DNA of 64,000 nt from an uncultured Candidatus Melainabacteria bacterium (GCA_934728585.1 CAKVDZ010000011.1:1-64000), one strand, 5' to 3'. Positions 1 through 8,789 are shown, counted from the stretch's first letter. The notes: generated by a model not told the origin, from the sequence alone. Numbers and translations: made by a program.

Positions 1-2
1 AC

Positions 3-89
3 GCTATAGATGAAAACTTTGTTTTAAGAGTAGATATAGACCTAGATATAGATGCAGTTGCTTCGGCGGAGCTTTATTCGTTTATGTAA
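3..89 (+). CDS. C-terminal end of an unidentified protein (partial)
   Basis: An open frame enters from the left edge and ends at TAA 87-89. It encodes 28 residues rich in Asp, Ile and Val and ending AELYSFM. The gene start lies outside the window and the fragment is too short to assign to a family. The 50-bp repeat with a hairpin begins 27 bp downstream and could terminate it. That it is coding rests only on the open frame and plausible composition. Confidence 0.4.
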   Translation, partial: AIDENFVLRVDIDLDIDAVASAELYSFM

Positions 90-115
90 AATTGTTGAAA
101 ATGACGTTTTATAAA

Positions 116-165
116 TATCGACGCATTTTCAAGAAGAATCTACGCAAATATTGCGTAGATTTTAC
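116..165. repeat. 50-bp direct repeat, left copy, with hairpin
   Basis: A perfect copy of this 50 bp lies at 1296-1345 on the other side of the fic gene. It starts TATCGACGCA and ends with an 11-bp stem (AATCTACGCAA, loop ATA, TTGCGTAGATT) followed by TTTTAC, which looks like a weak intrinsic terminator for the + strand. The fic stop codon (162-164) lies inside this copy. Confidence 0.9.
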
Positions 166-1259
166 TTTAGTTTATAATATGTAGCTTTAGCTTCACCGTG
201 CTTTTCTAATATATTTTTATTAATCAAATCTATAATATCTCTGTTTGCTGTATCGTGCGAGCAGTTACATATCTTTGCCCATTTTTTTGTTGTTAAATTG
301 CCCTCAAAATTATTCAACATTTTTTGCAAAACTTTTGTCTGTCTTTTACTAAAGATGATGTCTTTGTTTTTATTCCAAAAATTTGTTTTAAAAAGTATAT
401 CATTTAACAATGTTTCGGAATTATCTATGGATAAAGACATATTTTCTAAAAACCATTTTAACCACAATGTTATATCTAATGATTCTTTTTGTGTTAGTTC
501 TAAAATTTCATAATATGATTTTCTAACATTTTTTATTTGCGATGACATAGAATAAAAACGACTTGAAGTATTTTCACTTCTTGCAAGTATCATATCTGTC
601 AAAGCTCTAGCAATTCTGCCGTTGCCATCTTCAAAAGGGTGCAAAATTACAAACCATAAATGTACAATCCCAGCTTTTATTACCAAGTCAGTATTATTGT
701 CTTGGTTTATATAGTCAATGAATTTTTTCATTTGATTTTTTAATTCAGACGCAGGTGGGGCTTCGTAATGGACTTTTTCATGACCAATAGGACCAGATAC
801 AACTTGCATTGTGCCATTTTTATCATCTCTATATGCGCCTACTTTTATTTGATATAATCCACTTCTACCACTAGGAAACATAGCTGATTGCCACCCAAAT
901 AATCTTTCTTCGGTTAAGGGTTTATTATAATTTTGAGTTGCGTCAATCATCATATCAACGGTACCTTGAATATTGTGCTCTATAAAAATATCACCGCCAA
1001 TATCAAGTCCTAATCTTTTTGCAATAGAAGAACGAACTTGTTCTATATTTAGTTTTACTCCCTCAATTTCACTGGATTTTAAAACATCTTCTGTTAAAAC
1101 GTTCAAAATTGTATATTGATTGTCATCAAAGCCTAAGTTTTGCATTTTTCCCAGCAACAGTCCTTGTTTAAATTTAACTTCAGACAACAAAGGTATTATA
1201 AGCTCTTTGTTGTAAGTAAAATTCGGAAATTTAGAGTTTTGCCAAATATATTTTTTCAT
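162..1259 (-). CDS. Fic/DOC family protein (DUF4172 N-terminal domain), probable AMPylase
   Basis: Fic enzymes transfer AMP from ATP to hydroxyl side chains of target proteins. The complete core motif HPFEDGNGR lies at residues 207-215, with His207 as the expected catalytic base. Residues 62-67 (SSEIEG) fit the inhibitory S/TxxxE(G/N) motif, here in front of the Fic core, so the protein is probably self-inhibited (class II). The first 80 residues look like DUF4172 and the last 70 like a winged helix for DNA binding. The 365-aa length is normal for the family. No antitoxin gene is adjacent. It is the only gene between two perfect 50-bp repeats. Target and physiological role cannot be read from sequence. 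Confidence 0.9.
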   Translation of the reverse strand: MKKYIWQNSKFPNFTYNKELIIPLLSEVKFKQGLLLGKMQNLGFDDNQYTILNVLTEDVLKSSEIEGVKLNIEQVRSSIAKRLGLDIGGDIFIEHNIQGTVDMMIDATQNYNKPLTEERLFGWQSAMFPSGRSGLYQIKVGAYRDDKNGTMQVVSGPIGHEKVHYEAPPASELKNQMKKFIDYINQDNNTDLVIKAGIVHLWFVILHPFEDGNGRIARALTDMILARSENTSSRFYSMSSQIKNVRKSYYEILELTQKESLDITLWLKWFLENMSLSIDNSETLLNDILFKTNFWNKNKDIIFSKRQTKVLQKMLNNFEGNLTTKKWAKICNCSHDTANRDIIDLINKNILEKHGEAKATYYKLK

Positions 1260-1283
1260 AAAATCGACGCACTTTCTGCGTAC

Positions 1284-1312
1284 ATTATATCAAATTATCG
1301 ACGCATTTTCAA
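1284..1312 (-). promoter_or_regulatory. Predicted promoter of the fic gene, inside the right-hand repeat
   Basis: On the minus strand TTGAAA (1312-1307) and TATAAT (1289-1284) are separated by 17 bp. The -35 box lies inside the 50-bp repeat. Between the -10 box and the ATG at 1259 lies an inverted repeat (ACGCA..TGCGT), a possible operator for the winged-helix part of Fic. No clear ribosome site is present in the short leader. Confidence 0.6.
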
Positions 1313-1345
1313 GAAGAATCTACGCAAATATTGCGTAGATTTTAC
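1296..1345. repeat. 50-bp direct repeat, right copy
   Basis: Identical to 116-165. A further partial unit follows: the 15 bp CAAATTATCGACGCA occurs at 1291-1305 and again at 1345-1359. A related ATCGACGCA lies at 1263-1271. The motif ATCGACGCA is therefore present four times around the fic gene. Confidence 0.9.
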
Positions 1346-1364
1346 AAATTATCGACGCAAAAGT

Positions 1365-2387
1365 TTACAAATAAGTTTCTTTTTTAACCCAGTCTTGTAG
1401 TTCTGGGCTGGCTTTGAACGCTTTTTCGTGGAAAGCTTTGCCCTCTGCGCGAGAAGTCGCGTATGCGTGTTTTACGTCCAAGTACGCTTTATAGTCCTTG
1501 TTAGACATTTTTCTAAAAATTGGCAATACTATTTTATCGAACTTCCTTTTTAGCAAAAATGGTTTTTTAACAAAGCTTTTATCAACATTTTCGTTTGCTT
1601 TATATTTGAATGGCATTAATCCAGCTTGCTCTCTGATTTTTGAGTAATTATCACTAATTCCCTGGAAAAATCCGCGCTTTTTGAAATATTCAACGCTGGC
1701 TCTTGATGCTGGCGTCACGTGTTCAACCTTAATTTCAGGGTTAAAGTGGGTAACATATCCGCGCTCATTTAGCTTTAACGACAAACCTGTTTCTGCATCG
1801 CCCTGAAATTCCCATTTTTCTTTTGGATAAATATCTGGGTTAAATCCACCACATTCCAAGAAAGTTTCTTTTCTGATGATAAAATTAGCCCCAAACACAA
1901 ACCAAGTCGGGATTTTCATACATTTGTCGCCAAAATCAATGAAGCTCAATTCTGGCATGAACTTTCCGACATTATTTTTTACCCAGTAGTATTCAAGCCA
2001 TTTTGGCGGTGTTTCTTCAAATTTTGGAAGAATATTTCCACCTGCAAAAACAACTTCTTTATCCTCAAATGTTTTTTCAATTGCAACTAACCAATTTTTG
2101 TCTACAAGGCAGTCATCATCAGTAAAACAAAGAATTTCTCCGTTAGAAATTCTAACTCCTGTATGGCGAGCTTCGGTAGAACCTGCTTGTTCTTCCCAAA
2201 CATATTGCAAATTCGGGATTTGAGAACTATATTTTTCTATAACTGGTGTAAAATCTTCTTTTACAGCATTGTGTACAATTATAACTTCGTATTCGTCTTT
2301 TGGCGCGTTGATTTTTGCAAAATTTTCCAAAAACATTTCTGTCAAATCTTTATGGCAAGTCGGTACGATTACTGAATATTTTATCAT
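1365..2387 (-). CDS. Family 2 glycosyltransferase
   Basis: A 340-aa GT-A fold enzyme that should transfer a sugar from a nucleotide-sugar donor to a surface glycan or lipid. The N-terminus (YSVIVPT, residues 4-10) is the usual GT2 nucleotide-binding strand, and the metal-binding acidic triad DDD is at 90-92. GT2 proteins of this type work at the cytoplasmic face of the membrane. There is no membrane segment. The gene stands alone between fic and a divergent EamA gene, so donor and acceptor cannot be inferred from context. The start has only a weak ribosome site (GGTTAGACAG upstream). Confidence 0.85.
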   Translation of the reverse strand: MIKYSVIVPTCHKDLTEMFLENFAKINAPKDEYEVIIVHNAVKEDFTPVIEKYSSQIPNLQYVWEEQAGSTEARHTGVRISNGEILCFTDDDCLVDKNWLVAIEKTFEDKEVVFAGGNILPKFEETPPKWLEYYWVKNNVGKFMPELSFIDFGDKCMKIPTWFVFGANFIIRKETFLECGGFNPDIYPKEKWEFQGDAETGLSLKLNERGYVTHFNPEIKVEHVTPASRASVEYFKKRGFFQGISDNYSKIREQAGLMPFKYKANENVDKSFVKKPFLLKRKFDKIVLPIFRKMSNKDYKAYLDVKHAYATSRAEGKAFHEKAFKASPELQDWVKKETYL

Positions 2388-2478
2388 TTCTGTCTAACCC
2401 TCTTTTAATGAAAAAATTTTATCATAAAAATATTTGCATTTGAATATTTGTTGTTTAAAATATTTGTAGGTTGGAATT

Positions 2479-3324
2479 ATGATTTATCTTATTTTAGCGA
2501 CAATATGTTTTTCACTATCATTTGGCTTAATTAAAAACCAATTGGCTGTTTTGCCGAGCGATTTTGTGGTTTTATGCCGTTTAATCCTTGCAACTATAAT
2601 ATTTTTACCTTTTTTAAGAAAAATTGAACTGAAAAAAGTGATTATATTGTTACTTATAGGCGCAATTCAGTTTGGTGTAATGTATTTGTGTTTTATAAAA
2701 GCTTTTAAATATCTTCAAGGCTGTGAAGTAGCACTTTTAACCACAACAACTCCAGTATTTGTCGCACTTTGGTCAATAATTTTTGGCGAAAAGTTTAAAT
2801 TAACATATATTTTGTGCATTTTAATGTCTGTTTTGGGCGCAGGAATTGTGGTTTGGCAGAATATGCCACCAACTTTGATTGTGAAAGGTATAGTTTTGAT
2901 GGAAACTTGCAATTGTAGCTTTGCGCTTGGACAAGTTCTTTGGAAAAATTATATCGGCAAAGACGATGAACAAAGTTATCGTTTGATGAGTTACGCATAT
3001 CTTGGCGCAGTATTGTTTGTATTGCCGTTTACACTTGTAGATGTTGATTTCCAAGCAATAACTTTGACAAAAGGTCAAATCTTTTCACTTTTATATTTGG
3101 GTATAATCCCGACAGGTATTGGTTTTTGGTTATGGAATAAAGGTGCAGAGCAGATCAAAGCTTCACTTTTAGCTATTATGAATAATTTCAAAATTCCTTT
3201 AGGCGTTCTTTTTGCAATTTTAATTTTCCATGAAAAAGTAGATTTGACAAACTTCTTGATAGGTTCGTCAATAATTTTGTTAGCGGTGTTAATTCTAAAT
3301 TATCGTTTAAAACGCGACAATTAG
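2479..3324 (+). CDS. EamA/DMT family transporter
   Basis: A 281-aa integral membrane protein of the drug/metabolite transporter type with about ten hydrophobic segments in two EamA halves. The first half covers roughly residues 1-125, the second 135-277. Typical features are the C-terminal part of each half (ALLTTTTPVFVALWS; KASLLAIMNNFKIPLGVL). DMT proteins export or import small metabolites or amino acids, but the substrate is unknown here. The gene is convergent with the ClC gene and its stop overlaps that gene's end by 4 bp. Confidence 0.88.
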   Translation: MIYLILATICFSLSFGLIKNQLAVLPSDFVVLCRLILATIIFLPFLRKIELKKVIILLLIGAIQFGVMYLCFIKAFKYLQGCEVALLTTTTPVFVALWSIIFGEKFKLTYILCILMSVLGAGIVVWQNMPPTLIVKGIVLMETCNCSFALGQVLWKNYIGKDDEQSYRLMSYAYLGAVLFVLPFTLVDVDFQAITLTKGQIFSLLYLGIIPTGIGFWLWNKGAEQIKASLLAIMNNFKIPLGVLFAILIFHEKVDLTNFLIGSSIILLAVLILNYRLKRDN

Positions 3325-4613
3325 ATTTTTCTTTCATTTTTCAATTGTTGAATTGCAAGCGTAGAATAAATAGGGCGATGAGCCATTTTTTCAGCAACGA
3401 CATCTGCAATTGCGGCTGTCAGCATAATTGGTAGAATTGTTGCATATCCGCCAGTCATTTCAAAAACCATAATAACAGCTGTAATTGGAGTTCTTGCTAC
3501 CGCGGAAAGGAACGCCGCCATACCTATAGCACCAAAAGCTATTGGATTAACTGTTAAACCAATGTAGTGGCTTAATCCACCAGTTAAATATCCCAAAAAT
3601 GCGCCTAACATCAAGGTTGGCAAGAAAATACCGCCCGCTGCGCCAGAGCCAAAACAGATTGGAGTTACAAAAAATTTAACTACAAATATGACAAAAACAA
3701 GTTTTAAGCCAATATTGCCTTGTAATAAGCTTTCTACGGTTAAATTCCCAGACCCCATAACTTGCGGTAAGAATATACCGATTAAACCTATAATAAGTCC
3801 TGCTATTGCTGGTTTTGCCCAGTTTGGAATTTTATTTAAAACTGAATAAATTTTGTTTGTAATAAGGATTGTGCGCGCAAACATTACCCCTAAAATACCA
3901 GCTAAAACGCCTAAAATAAGGCAAACAGCTATAGTTTTAAAGTTTAAATCGGCACTTGTCATGATTATGTTAAATGCAGGATTGTTTCCTAAACATTCTC
4001 TCGCAATTGCAGATGCAACAACGGCTGCAACCATTGTTGGTAGCAAAATCATGTAAGAGAATTTATGTATTAATTCTTCTAAAACAAATACTGTGCCAGC
4101 GATAGGTGCGTTAAATGTTGCCGCAATAGCAGAACCTGCACCAGCTGCGATGAGTTTGTCTTTGTTAAAACCAGTGGTTTTAAAAATCTTTCCAACTAAA
4201 GCTCCAGCACCAGCGCCTAATTGAACGCTTGGACCCTCTCTACCTAACGATAGACCAGAGCCGATTGCAGATAAGCCTGCGAAGAATTTGACAAAAATGC
4301 TTCTTATGCGAGTTAATTTGCCGTAATTTGCCAAACATAATTTCACGTATGGAATACCGCTTTCTCTTGTTTCTGGCGCAAAGTTAAACACTAAAAGTCC
4401 AGAAATTAACCCTCCAAGGGTTGTTATAAGAGGTAAAATCCAAATTTTGTTTGGATTATGTAACGTAAAACTTTGAATATGGTTGAATGTCCAACTAATA
4501 GAGCTATTAAAAGCAACAATTAACAACCCTGTGATAATCCCTATTAAAAGAGCTTGCCACAGTGATTTACCGTGAATTACTCGTCGTATGAATTTTATAA
4601 CGTGTCTGTTCAT
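3321..4613 (-). CDS. ClC-type chloride channel/transporter
   Basis: A 430-aa membrane protein of the voltage-gated chloride channel family. All three ion-pathway signatures are visible: SGIP at 85-88, GREGP at 124-128 with the gating glutamate Glu126, and GIFLP in the second half. The internal glutamate of H+/Cl- exchangers is present in VLEELIH, which favours antiport over a pure channel. There are no C-terminal CBS domains. Likely roles are acid resistance or charge balance. The gene is monocistronic as far as can be seen. Confidence 0.92.
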   Translation of the reverse strand: MNRHVIKFIRRVIHGKSLWQALLIGIITGLLIVAFNSSISWTFNHIQSFTLHNPNKIWILPLITTLGGLISGLLVFNFAPETRESGIPYVKLCLANYGKLTRIRSIFVKFFAGLSAIGSGLSLGREGPSVQLGAGAGALVGKIFKTTGFNKDKLIAAGAGSAIAATFNAPIAGTVFVLEELIHKFSYMILLPTMVAAVVASAIARECLGNNPAFNIIMTSADLNFKTIAVCLILGVLAGILGVMFARTILITNKIYSVLNKIPNWAKPAIAGLIIGLIGIFLPQVMGSGNLTVESLLQGNIGLKLVFVIFVVKFFVTPICFGSGAAGGIFLPTLMLGAFLGYLTGGLSHYIGLTVNPIAFGAIGMAAFLSAVARTPITAVIMVFEMTGGYATILPIMLTAAIADVVAEKMAHRPIYSTLAIQQLKNERKI

Positions 4614-4752
4614 ACTTCAATTATATATATTTTTTTGAACTTTAAAAATCTTTAAAATTTCTAAACATTTCTTGTATTTTTTTTATTTCTATGGCAAGAT
4701 TAGAGTTGATAAAGAGAATAGATGTCGTTATGTGTATAAAAGGAGACAAGAA

Positions 4753-6141
4753 ATGAAATTATCACAATTAGTATTAACATTGTCAGTGTTAGTATTAGCT
4801 TGCTCTACTGCAAATGCAGCAAACGTAGAAGCTTATGCTCACCCAACAATGTTCAACTCTTCTGCTGTTGAAACACAAGGCTCTCGCGGTGTTTTCGTAG
4901 TAGGTGAAAAAATGATGGCTGTTGCTTCAGAAGCTATCCAAGGTAAAGAAAACGTTTTAATTGATGCTGAAGCAAACGCATTAGCAAAAGATTTAGAAGC
5001 AATCTTAGGTAAAGCATTCAACTTAAAAACTCCAGCTTTACGTTGTGAAATGGCTCACGCTTTAGCTGAAGGTTTAGGTTTAAAATCAGTAACTAAAAAC
5101 AAATATACTTACAAAGATGTTGCTGGTCACAAATTACAATCTTACATTTACAGAGCTTTAGCTGCTGATGTTATGATTGGTTACCCAGACAAAAACTTCA
5201 GACCTGATCAAAAAATTACAAAAGCTGAAGTATTTGCTACATTAGCTCAATTGTTAACAAACCAACCACAAGCTACAACAGTTGGTAAATTAGTTAACAA
5301 ATATGACATGAAAGAAATCCCAACTTGGGCAAACAAAGCTACAATCAAAGTTATGGAATCAGGTATCTTAGATAATCTTCCAGACTTACAAGGTGTTGCT
5401 GCTAACAAATATTTAACAACTGAACAATTACAAAAATTAGTTGTTACATTAAGCCACAGCAAATACTATGATTCTTCTCGTTTAGCTGATTCAGCTAACT
5501 TAGCAAGCATCAGAGTTAAAATTAAAGAAAGAGTTGATGCAAGACACATCAATATTGGTGAAACAATTTACGCAGAAACAATAGAATGCGCTACAGTTAA
5601 AGGTGTTAACTTCGCAGCTGGTTCAAAAGTTATTGGCGAAGTTGTTGAAGTTGCAAGACCTGGTATCAAAAACCCTGGTTATGTAAAAGTTAAATTTAAC
5701 TCAATCCAAAACGGTTCAACAAAAGTTGACTTCCCATCAGTAGCAAGAGCTGCAGCTGATAATACAAAAACAACTAACGTTGTTGCTAGAATTTTTGCAA
5801 CTCCAGTTTCTGCAGTTGCAAGAGTGGGCGGTACTGCTGCTAGAACAATCTCAACTGAAGCTATGAACATTTCAAATGATGGCGAAAGATACTTTGATAA
5901 CTGGTCAAATGCTATTGCTGATACATTATCTTTACAACCAATGGCTGGTTTAAGAAATGTTGGTAAATCATTTGTAACTTTAGGATACTTCATGTATGAT
6001 ACAGCTAAATTAGCAGTATCTGGTACATTCGGTGTTCTTTATGAATTAGGTGATGAAGTTAGATATGTAATCTTACCATCTTCAATCAATGATTCAGCAT
6101 TGAACCCTGGTGATGAATTATCAGTTATCTACAAAAAATAA
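4753..6141 (+). CDS. Exported SLH-domain envelope protein
   Basis: The ATG at 4753 is preceded by AAAAGGAGACAAGAA and opens a clear signal peptide (MKLSQLV...STANA, cut near residue 22). A longer open frame reaches 4672, but that would bury the signal peptide. One well-formed SLH domain lies at about 118-169 (motif IGYPDKNFRP), with SLH-like sequence before it and a second weaker one around 188-238. The rest has a beta-rich stretch near 255-330. In cyanobacteria and relatives SLH domains anchor outer-membrane or surface proteins to peptidoglycan-linked polymers. Strongly biased codon use suggests high expression. It is single-gene and closed by a strong terminator. Confidence 0.85.
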   Translation: MKLSQLVLTLSVLVLACSTANAANVEAYAHPTMFNSSAVETQGSRGVFVVGEKMMAVASEAIQGKENVLIDAEANALAKDLEAILGKAFNLKTPALRCEMAHALAEGLGLKSVTKNKYTYKDVAGHKLQSYIYRALAADVMIGYPDKNFRPDQKITKAEVFATLAQLLTNQPQATTVGKLVNKYDMKEIPTWANKATIKVMESGILDNLPDLQGVAANKYLTTEQLQKLVVTLSHSKYYDSSRLADSANLASIRVKIKERVDARHINIGETIYAETIECATVKGVNFAAGSKVIGEVVEVARPGIKNPGYVKVKFNSIQNGSTKVDFPSVARAAADNTKTTNVVARIFATPVSAVARVGGTAARTISTEAMNISNDGERYFDNWSNAIADTLSLQPMAGLRNVGKSFVTLGYFMYDTAKLAVSGTFGVLYELGDEVRYVILPSSINDSALNPGDELSVIYKK

Positions 6142-6166
6142 TTGAATAATTATTTATAACTAGATT

Positions 6167-6200
6167 GGGCGGTTTGGATTTATCCAAACCGCCCTTTTTT
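6167..6200 (+). terminator. Intrinsic terminator after the SLH gene
   Basis: A 13-bp perfect stem (GGGCGGTTTGGAT and its complement, 2-nt loop) is followed by six T. It sits 26 bp after the stop codon. Confidence 0.92.
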
Positions 6201-6226
6201 ATTATTTTAAAGTTTCTTAATTTTTC

Positions 6227-6255
6227 TTGTCAAAAACTAAAAAATAGTATATACT
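6227..6255 (+). promoter_or_regulatory. Predicted promoter of the prepilin gene
   Basis: TTGTCA (6227-6232), 17-bp spacer, TATACT (6250-6255). The expected start of transcription is near 6262. It is followed by GGAG (6268-6271) six bases before ATG 6278. This arrangement identifies 6278 as the intended start of the downstream gene. Confidence 0.65.
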
Positions 6256-6277
6256 TGTAGAAAATACGGAGAATAGA

Positions 6278-7325
6278 ATGAAAAACGTTATGAATACTGA
6301 ATTTCAACATGCGGGGGGGGGTAAAACCTAGTTGTAACGCCACTTTCCCAGATTTAACAAGAAGATTTTTTGAGAGCATAAAAAAGAAATGTTGTGAATT
6401 GTCGCTTGTGAATAGTGAATCGACAAGTAATAAACAAGCAAATGACAATAAAGTCGACTCACAACTGTCTTGGATTATTGCTTCACTCGGACAAGTTGCT
6501 CATTTCACTAGCGTTGTCATTCGCAATGTCCTCGCTACTTCGGGCTGGGTTCACTCTGCTCACACGGCGCCCTACGCAAAATCCGCTCACAACTCACTAG
6601 TAAAAGCTATCGCTTTCACCCTCGCCGAAACCCTTGTTGTAATGGGCATTATTGGCGTAGTTGCGGCGTTGACTATTCCAAACTTAAACCAATCAACAGG
6701 CGACAGAGAAAAAGTAGCAAAGGTTAAAAAGATTTATGCAAACCTAGAAGACGCATACGGCAGAGCAACTGCAGTATATGGACCTGTTACTGAATGGTTG
6801 ACTCTTGATTTAGATGAAAATGGAAATATTGATAATGAAGCAAGAACTAATCGTTTTGCAGAACGCATAACAGAATTTATGAAAATATCTAAGGATTGTG
6901 GATTAGATGGAACAGGTTGTTTTGCGAATAATTATAAAACATTAGTGGAAGGTGATGAAAAACCGTCGCCTGCAGAAGATGGGGATATTCCTATGCGTAT
7001 GTTTTTATTGGCAGATGGCACAGCTTTAGCTATTAAAGCAGGAAGCTTTGTTGTTGATATTGATGGTCCAAAAGGTTCTAATACCTATGGTAAAGATTAC
7101 TTCAGATTTTTACTTTCATCAAGAAATGAAAATTTTGGTGAACTTCAACCTGTGGGATATAATTTATCAGGGGATAATTTAAAAGAAAAGTGTTTTTTTC
7201 TAGGTGAAGGTTGTGCTGGTTGGGTAATTAAAACTGGTAATATGGATTATACAAAACTTAATGCTCAAACTCTCAAATGTCCTAATGGTACTGAATTATC
7301 TTGGGAAAACACAAGTTGTAAGTAG
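6278..7325 (+). CDS. Type IV prepilin-like protein, frame broken by a 9-G tract (candidate phase-variable gene)
   Basis: The main frame runs from 6309 to 7325. It carries the prepilin signature AFTLAETLVVMGIIGVVAAL (Phe103-Glu107 counted from 6309) and a C-terminal domain of about 215 residues with several Cys. Such proteins are processed by PilD-type peptidase and build pili or pseudopili. The only start with promoter and ribosome site, ATG 6278, is in another frame and stops at TAG 6329-6331. Removing one G, or adding two, in the tract 6313-6321 joins the two frames. As read here, translation would have to begin at the unsupported ATG 6309. The leader before FTLAE is about 100 residues, far longer than usual, and partly encoded by repeat-like DNA. 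Sequencing error in the tract is possible. Confidence 0.7.
6313..6321 (+). repeat. Homopolymer of nine G near the 5' end of the prepilin gene
   Basis: Nine consecutive G lie 35 bases after ATG 6278, striking in AT-rich DNA. Slippage at such tracts is a known switch for surface structures. Eight or eleven G would put ATG 6278 in frame with the prepilin. Confidence 0.85.
6470..6508 (+). repeat. Left arm of an imperfect inverted repeat, inside the prepilin leader
   Basis: The segment beginning TTGGATTATTGCTTC and ending TTTCAC resembles, on the opposite strand, 7341-7380 just after the prepilin stop. It also resembles the widespread short bacterial repeat of the form TTGGATTGCTTCG..CGCAATGAC. 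Here it is translated as part of the prepilin leader. Confidence 0.45.
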
Positions 7326-7340
7326 CGGAGTTGCGGAAAA

Positions 7341-7380
7341 GTGAGCGTAGCGAAACTTGATAAACGACGAAGTAATCCAA
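7341..7380 (-). repeat. Right arm of the imperfect inverted repeat flanking the prepilin gene
   Basis: The reverse complement begins TTGGATTACTTCGTCG and ends CTACGCTCAC, matching 6470-6508 over about 40 bp with scattered differences. It lies in the 155-bp gap before the MFS gene, where nothing else was recognised except ordinary AT-rich leader. Confidence 0.45.
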
Positions 7381-7480
7381 AAAATAGTTCTGATTTATAA
7401 TTTGATAGTTTAAAAACAGAAATAAAGATTTTATAAATACTTATTTATTAGAGTTATAATTGTATGTAGGAATTGGAATT

Positions 7481-8713
7481 ATGCGAAAATATCACACACA
7501 TATAACTTTAATTATACTAGCTTGCATATTGTACGTAATGGCGAATTTCCAAAGGGTTGCAATCCCTGGAGCTATATTTGACATATTACAGGCGGATTTA
7601 GGCGCTAAAGCTCCGACAATCACCTCTTTTGGTGCAACTTTTATGTACACTTATGCGTTCAGTTTGCTTGCTATCGGAATGTTAGTGGACAGATTTAGCG
7701 GTGTAAAAGTTATTTTGTGGGGTGGCGCTTTATTTGCTATTGGTGGTTTAATTTTCCCTAATACAACTTGCTTACCTTTGTTATATTTTAGCCGTATGCT
7801 TTTAGGGGCAGGCGCTGCTTGCTTTTACTTGAGTTTGGTTCAAGAGGTCAAAAAATGTTTTCCAGATAAGTATTTTGGAATTTCAGTTTCTTTAATGCTG
7901 ATAACGGGTTATATGGGTGGTGTCTGTGCAAACGCACCATTTATAATGGTTGCGCACGCTTTCACTTGGCAAGTTGTTATGAATGTTTTGGCAATTATAA
8001 CTCTTGCGGTGGTTTTGATTTACGCGTTCGTTTTGCACTTTTTACACGGAGTTCCAGAAAACGAACATGTTCATTTTTCATTAGAACCATTTAAAGAAGT
8101 TTTATCAAAACCGTTTAACCGCAATTTGTATATGTTTGCTGGATTGAATTATGGCTTATACTATGTAATTCAAACTGTTATTGGGGTTAAGTTCTTAAAA
8201 GATTTTGTTAATTTATCTGCAACACAGGCCTCTGTGGCGTTGTCTATAATGGTTATTATTGCGGGTATTTCAGGGTTATCATTAGCAACTTTGAGTAAGT
8301 TATGTAATAATCGACGTGTAATTTTTATGAAAAGCGTTTGCTTGTTTACGACAACAATTTTTGCAATAATTTTTATGTGTTTGATGTTTAATATTAGAAC
8401 GCATTTAATCGTTTATATGTTGATGTTAATTGCAATTGGTGGAGGAATGTCACCTTTGTTAGTTCCAATTATTCACGGCACAAACAAATATGAAGTTCGA
8501 GGAACAGCTTTAAGTATTATGAATTGTTGTTTCTTCTTGTCAGTTGGTATTTTGGCAAGTTTGGTCGGAATTTTGCTTGATGTATATGCCCCTGTTTCAA
8601 ACACAGTAGGTCATTTGGTATATTCAAACAAATCTTATATGCTTGTTTTTGGAACATTTATTTTGTTCTCACTTGTTGAAATGTACAATGTTTTCAAGCT
8701 TAAAGACGTATAA
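7481..8713 (+). CDS. Major facilitator superfamily transporter
   Basis: A 410-aa membrane protein with about 12 hydrophobic segments in two bundles separated near residue 200. The cytoplasmic loop after helix 2 carries the MFS motif A region (GMLVDRFSGVKV). The start at 7481 is preferred because AGGA lies 10 bases upstream and the N-terminus (MRKYHTH) is followed directly by the first helix. A TTG seven codons upstream is possible. It resembles nitrate/oxalate-type or sugar-phosphate-type MFS carriers only generally, and the substrate cannot be named. Neighbours give no pathway hint. Confidence 0.85.
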   Translation: MRKYHTHITLIILACILYVMANFQRVAIPGAIFDILQADLGAKAPTITSFGATFMYTYAFSLLAIGMLVDRFSGVKVILWGGALFAIGGLIFPNTTCLPLLYFSRMLLGAGAACFYLSLVQEVKKCFPDKYFGISVSLMLITGYMGGVCANAPFIMVAHAFTWQVVMNVLAIITLAVVLIYAFVLHFLHGVPENEHVHFSLEPFKEVLSKPFNRNLYMFAGLNYGLYYVIQTVIGVKFLKDFVNLSATQASVALSIMVIIAGISGLSLATLSKLCNNRRVIFMKSVCLFTTTIFAIIFMCLMFNIRTHLIVYMLMLIAIGGGMSPLLVPIIHGTNKYEVRGTALSIMNCCFFLSVGILASLVGILLDVYAPVSNTVGHLVYSNKSYMLVFGTFILFSLVEMYNVFKLKDV

Positions 8714-8789
8714 CTCATCTATTTAGAGGATTACAAAACTCCTTTTCTACTGTAAAATGCAAAGGATAGGGATAAAAAGGAGGTATTTT

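Noticed and set aside
4672..4752. N-terminal extension of the SLH-domain gene
   Set aside because: The 27 added residues would hide the signal peptide, and the ribosome site is in front of 4753.
6415..6600. 62-codon frame inside the prepilin leader
   Set aside because: No ribosome site, and it overlaps the prepilin frame in another phase; the DNA is repeat-like.
7460..7480. TTG start of the MFS gene
   Set aside because: ATG 7481 has a better-spaced AGGA and gives a normal N-terminus.
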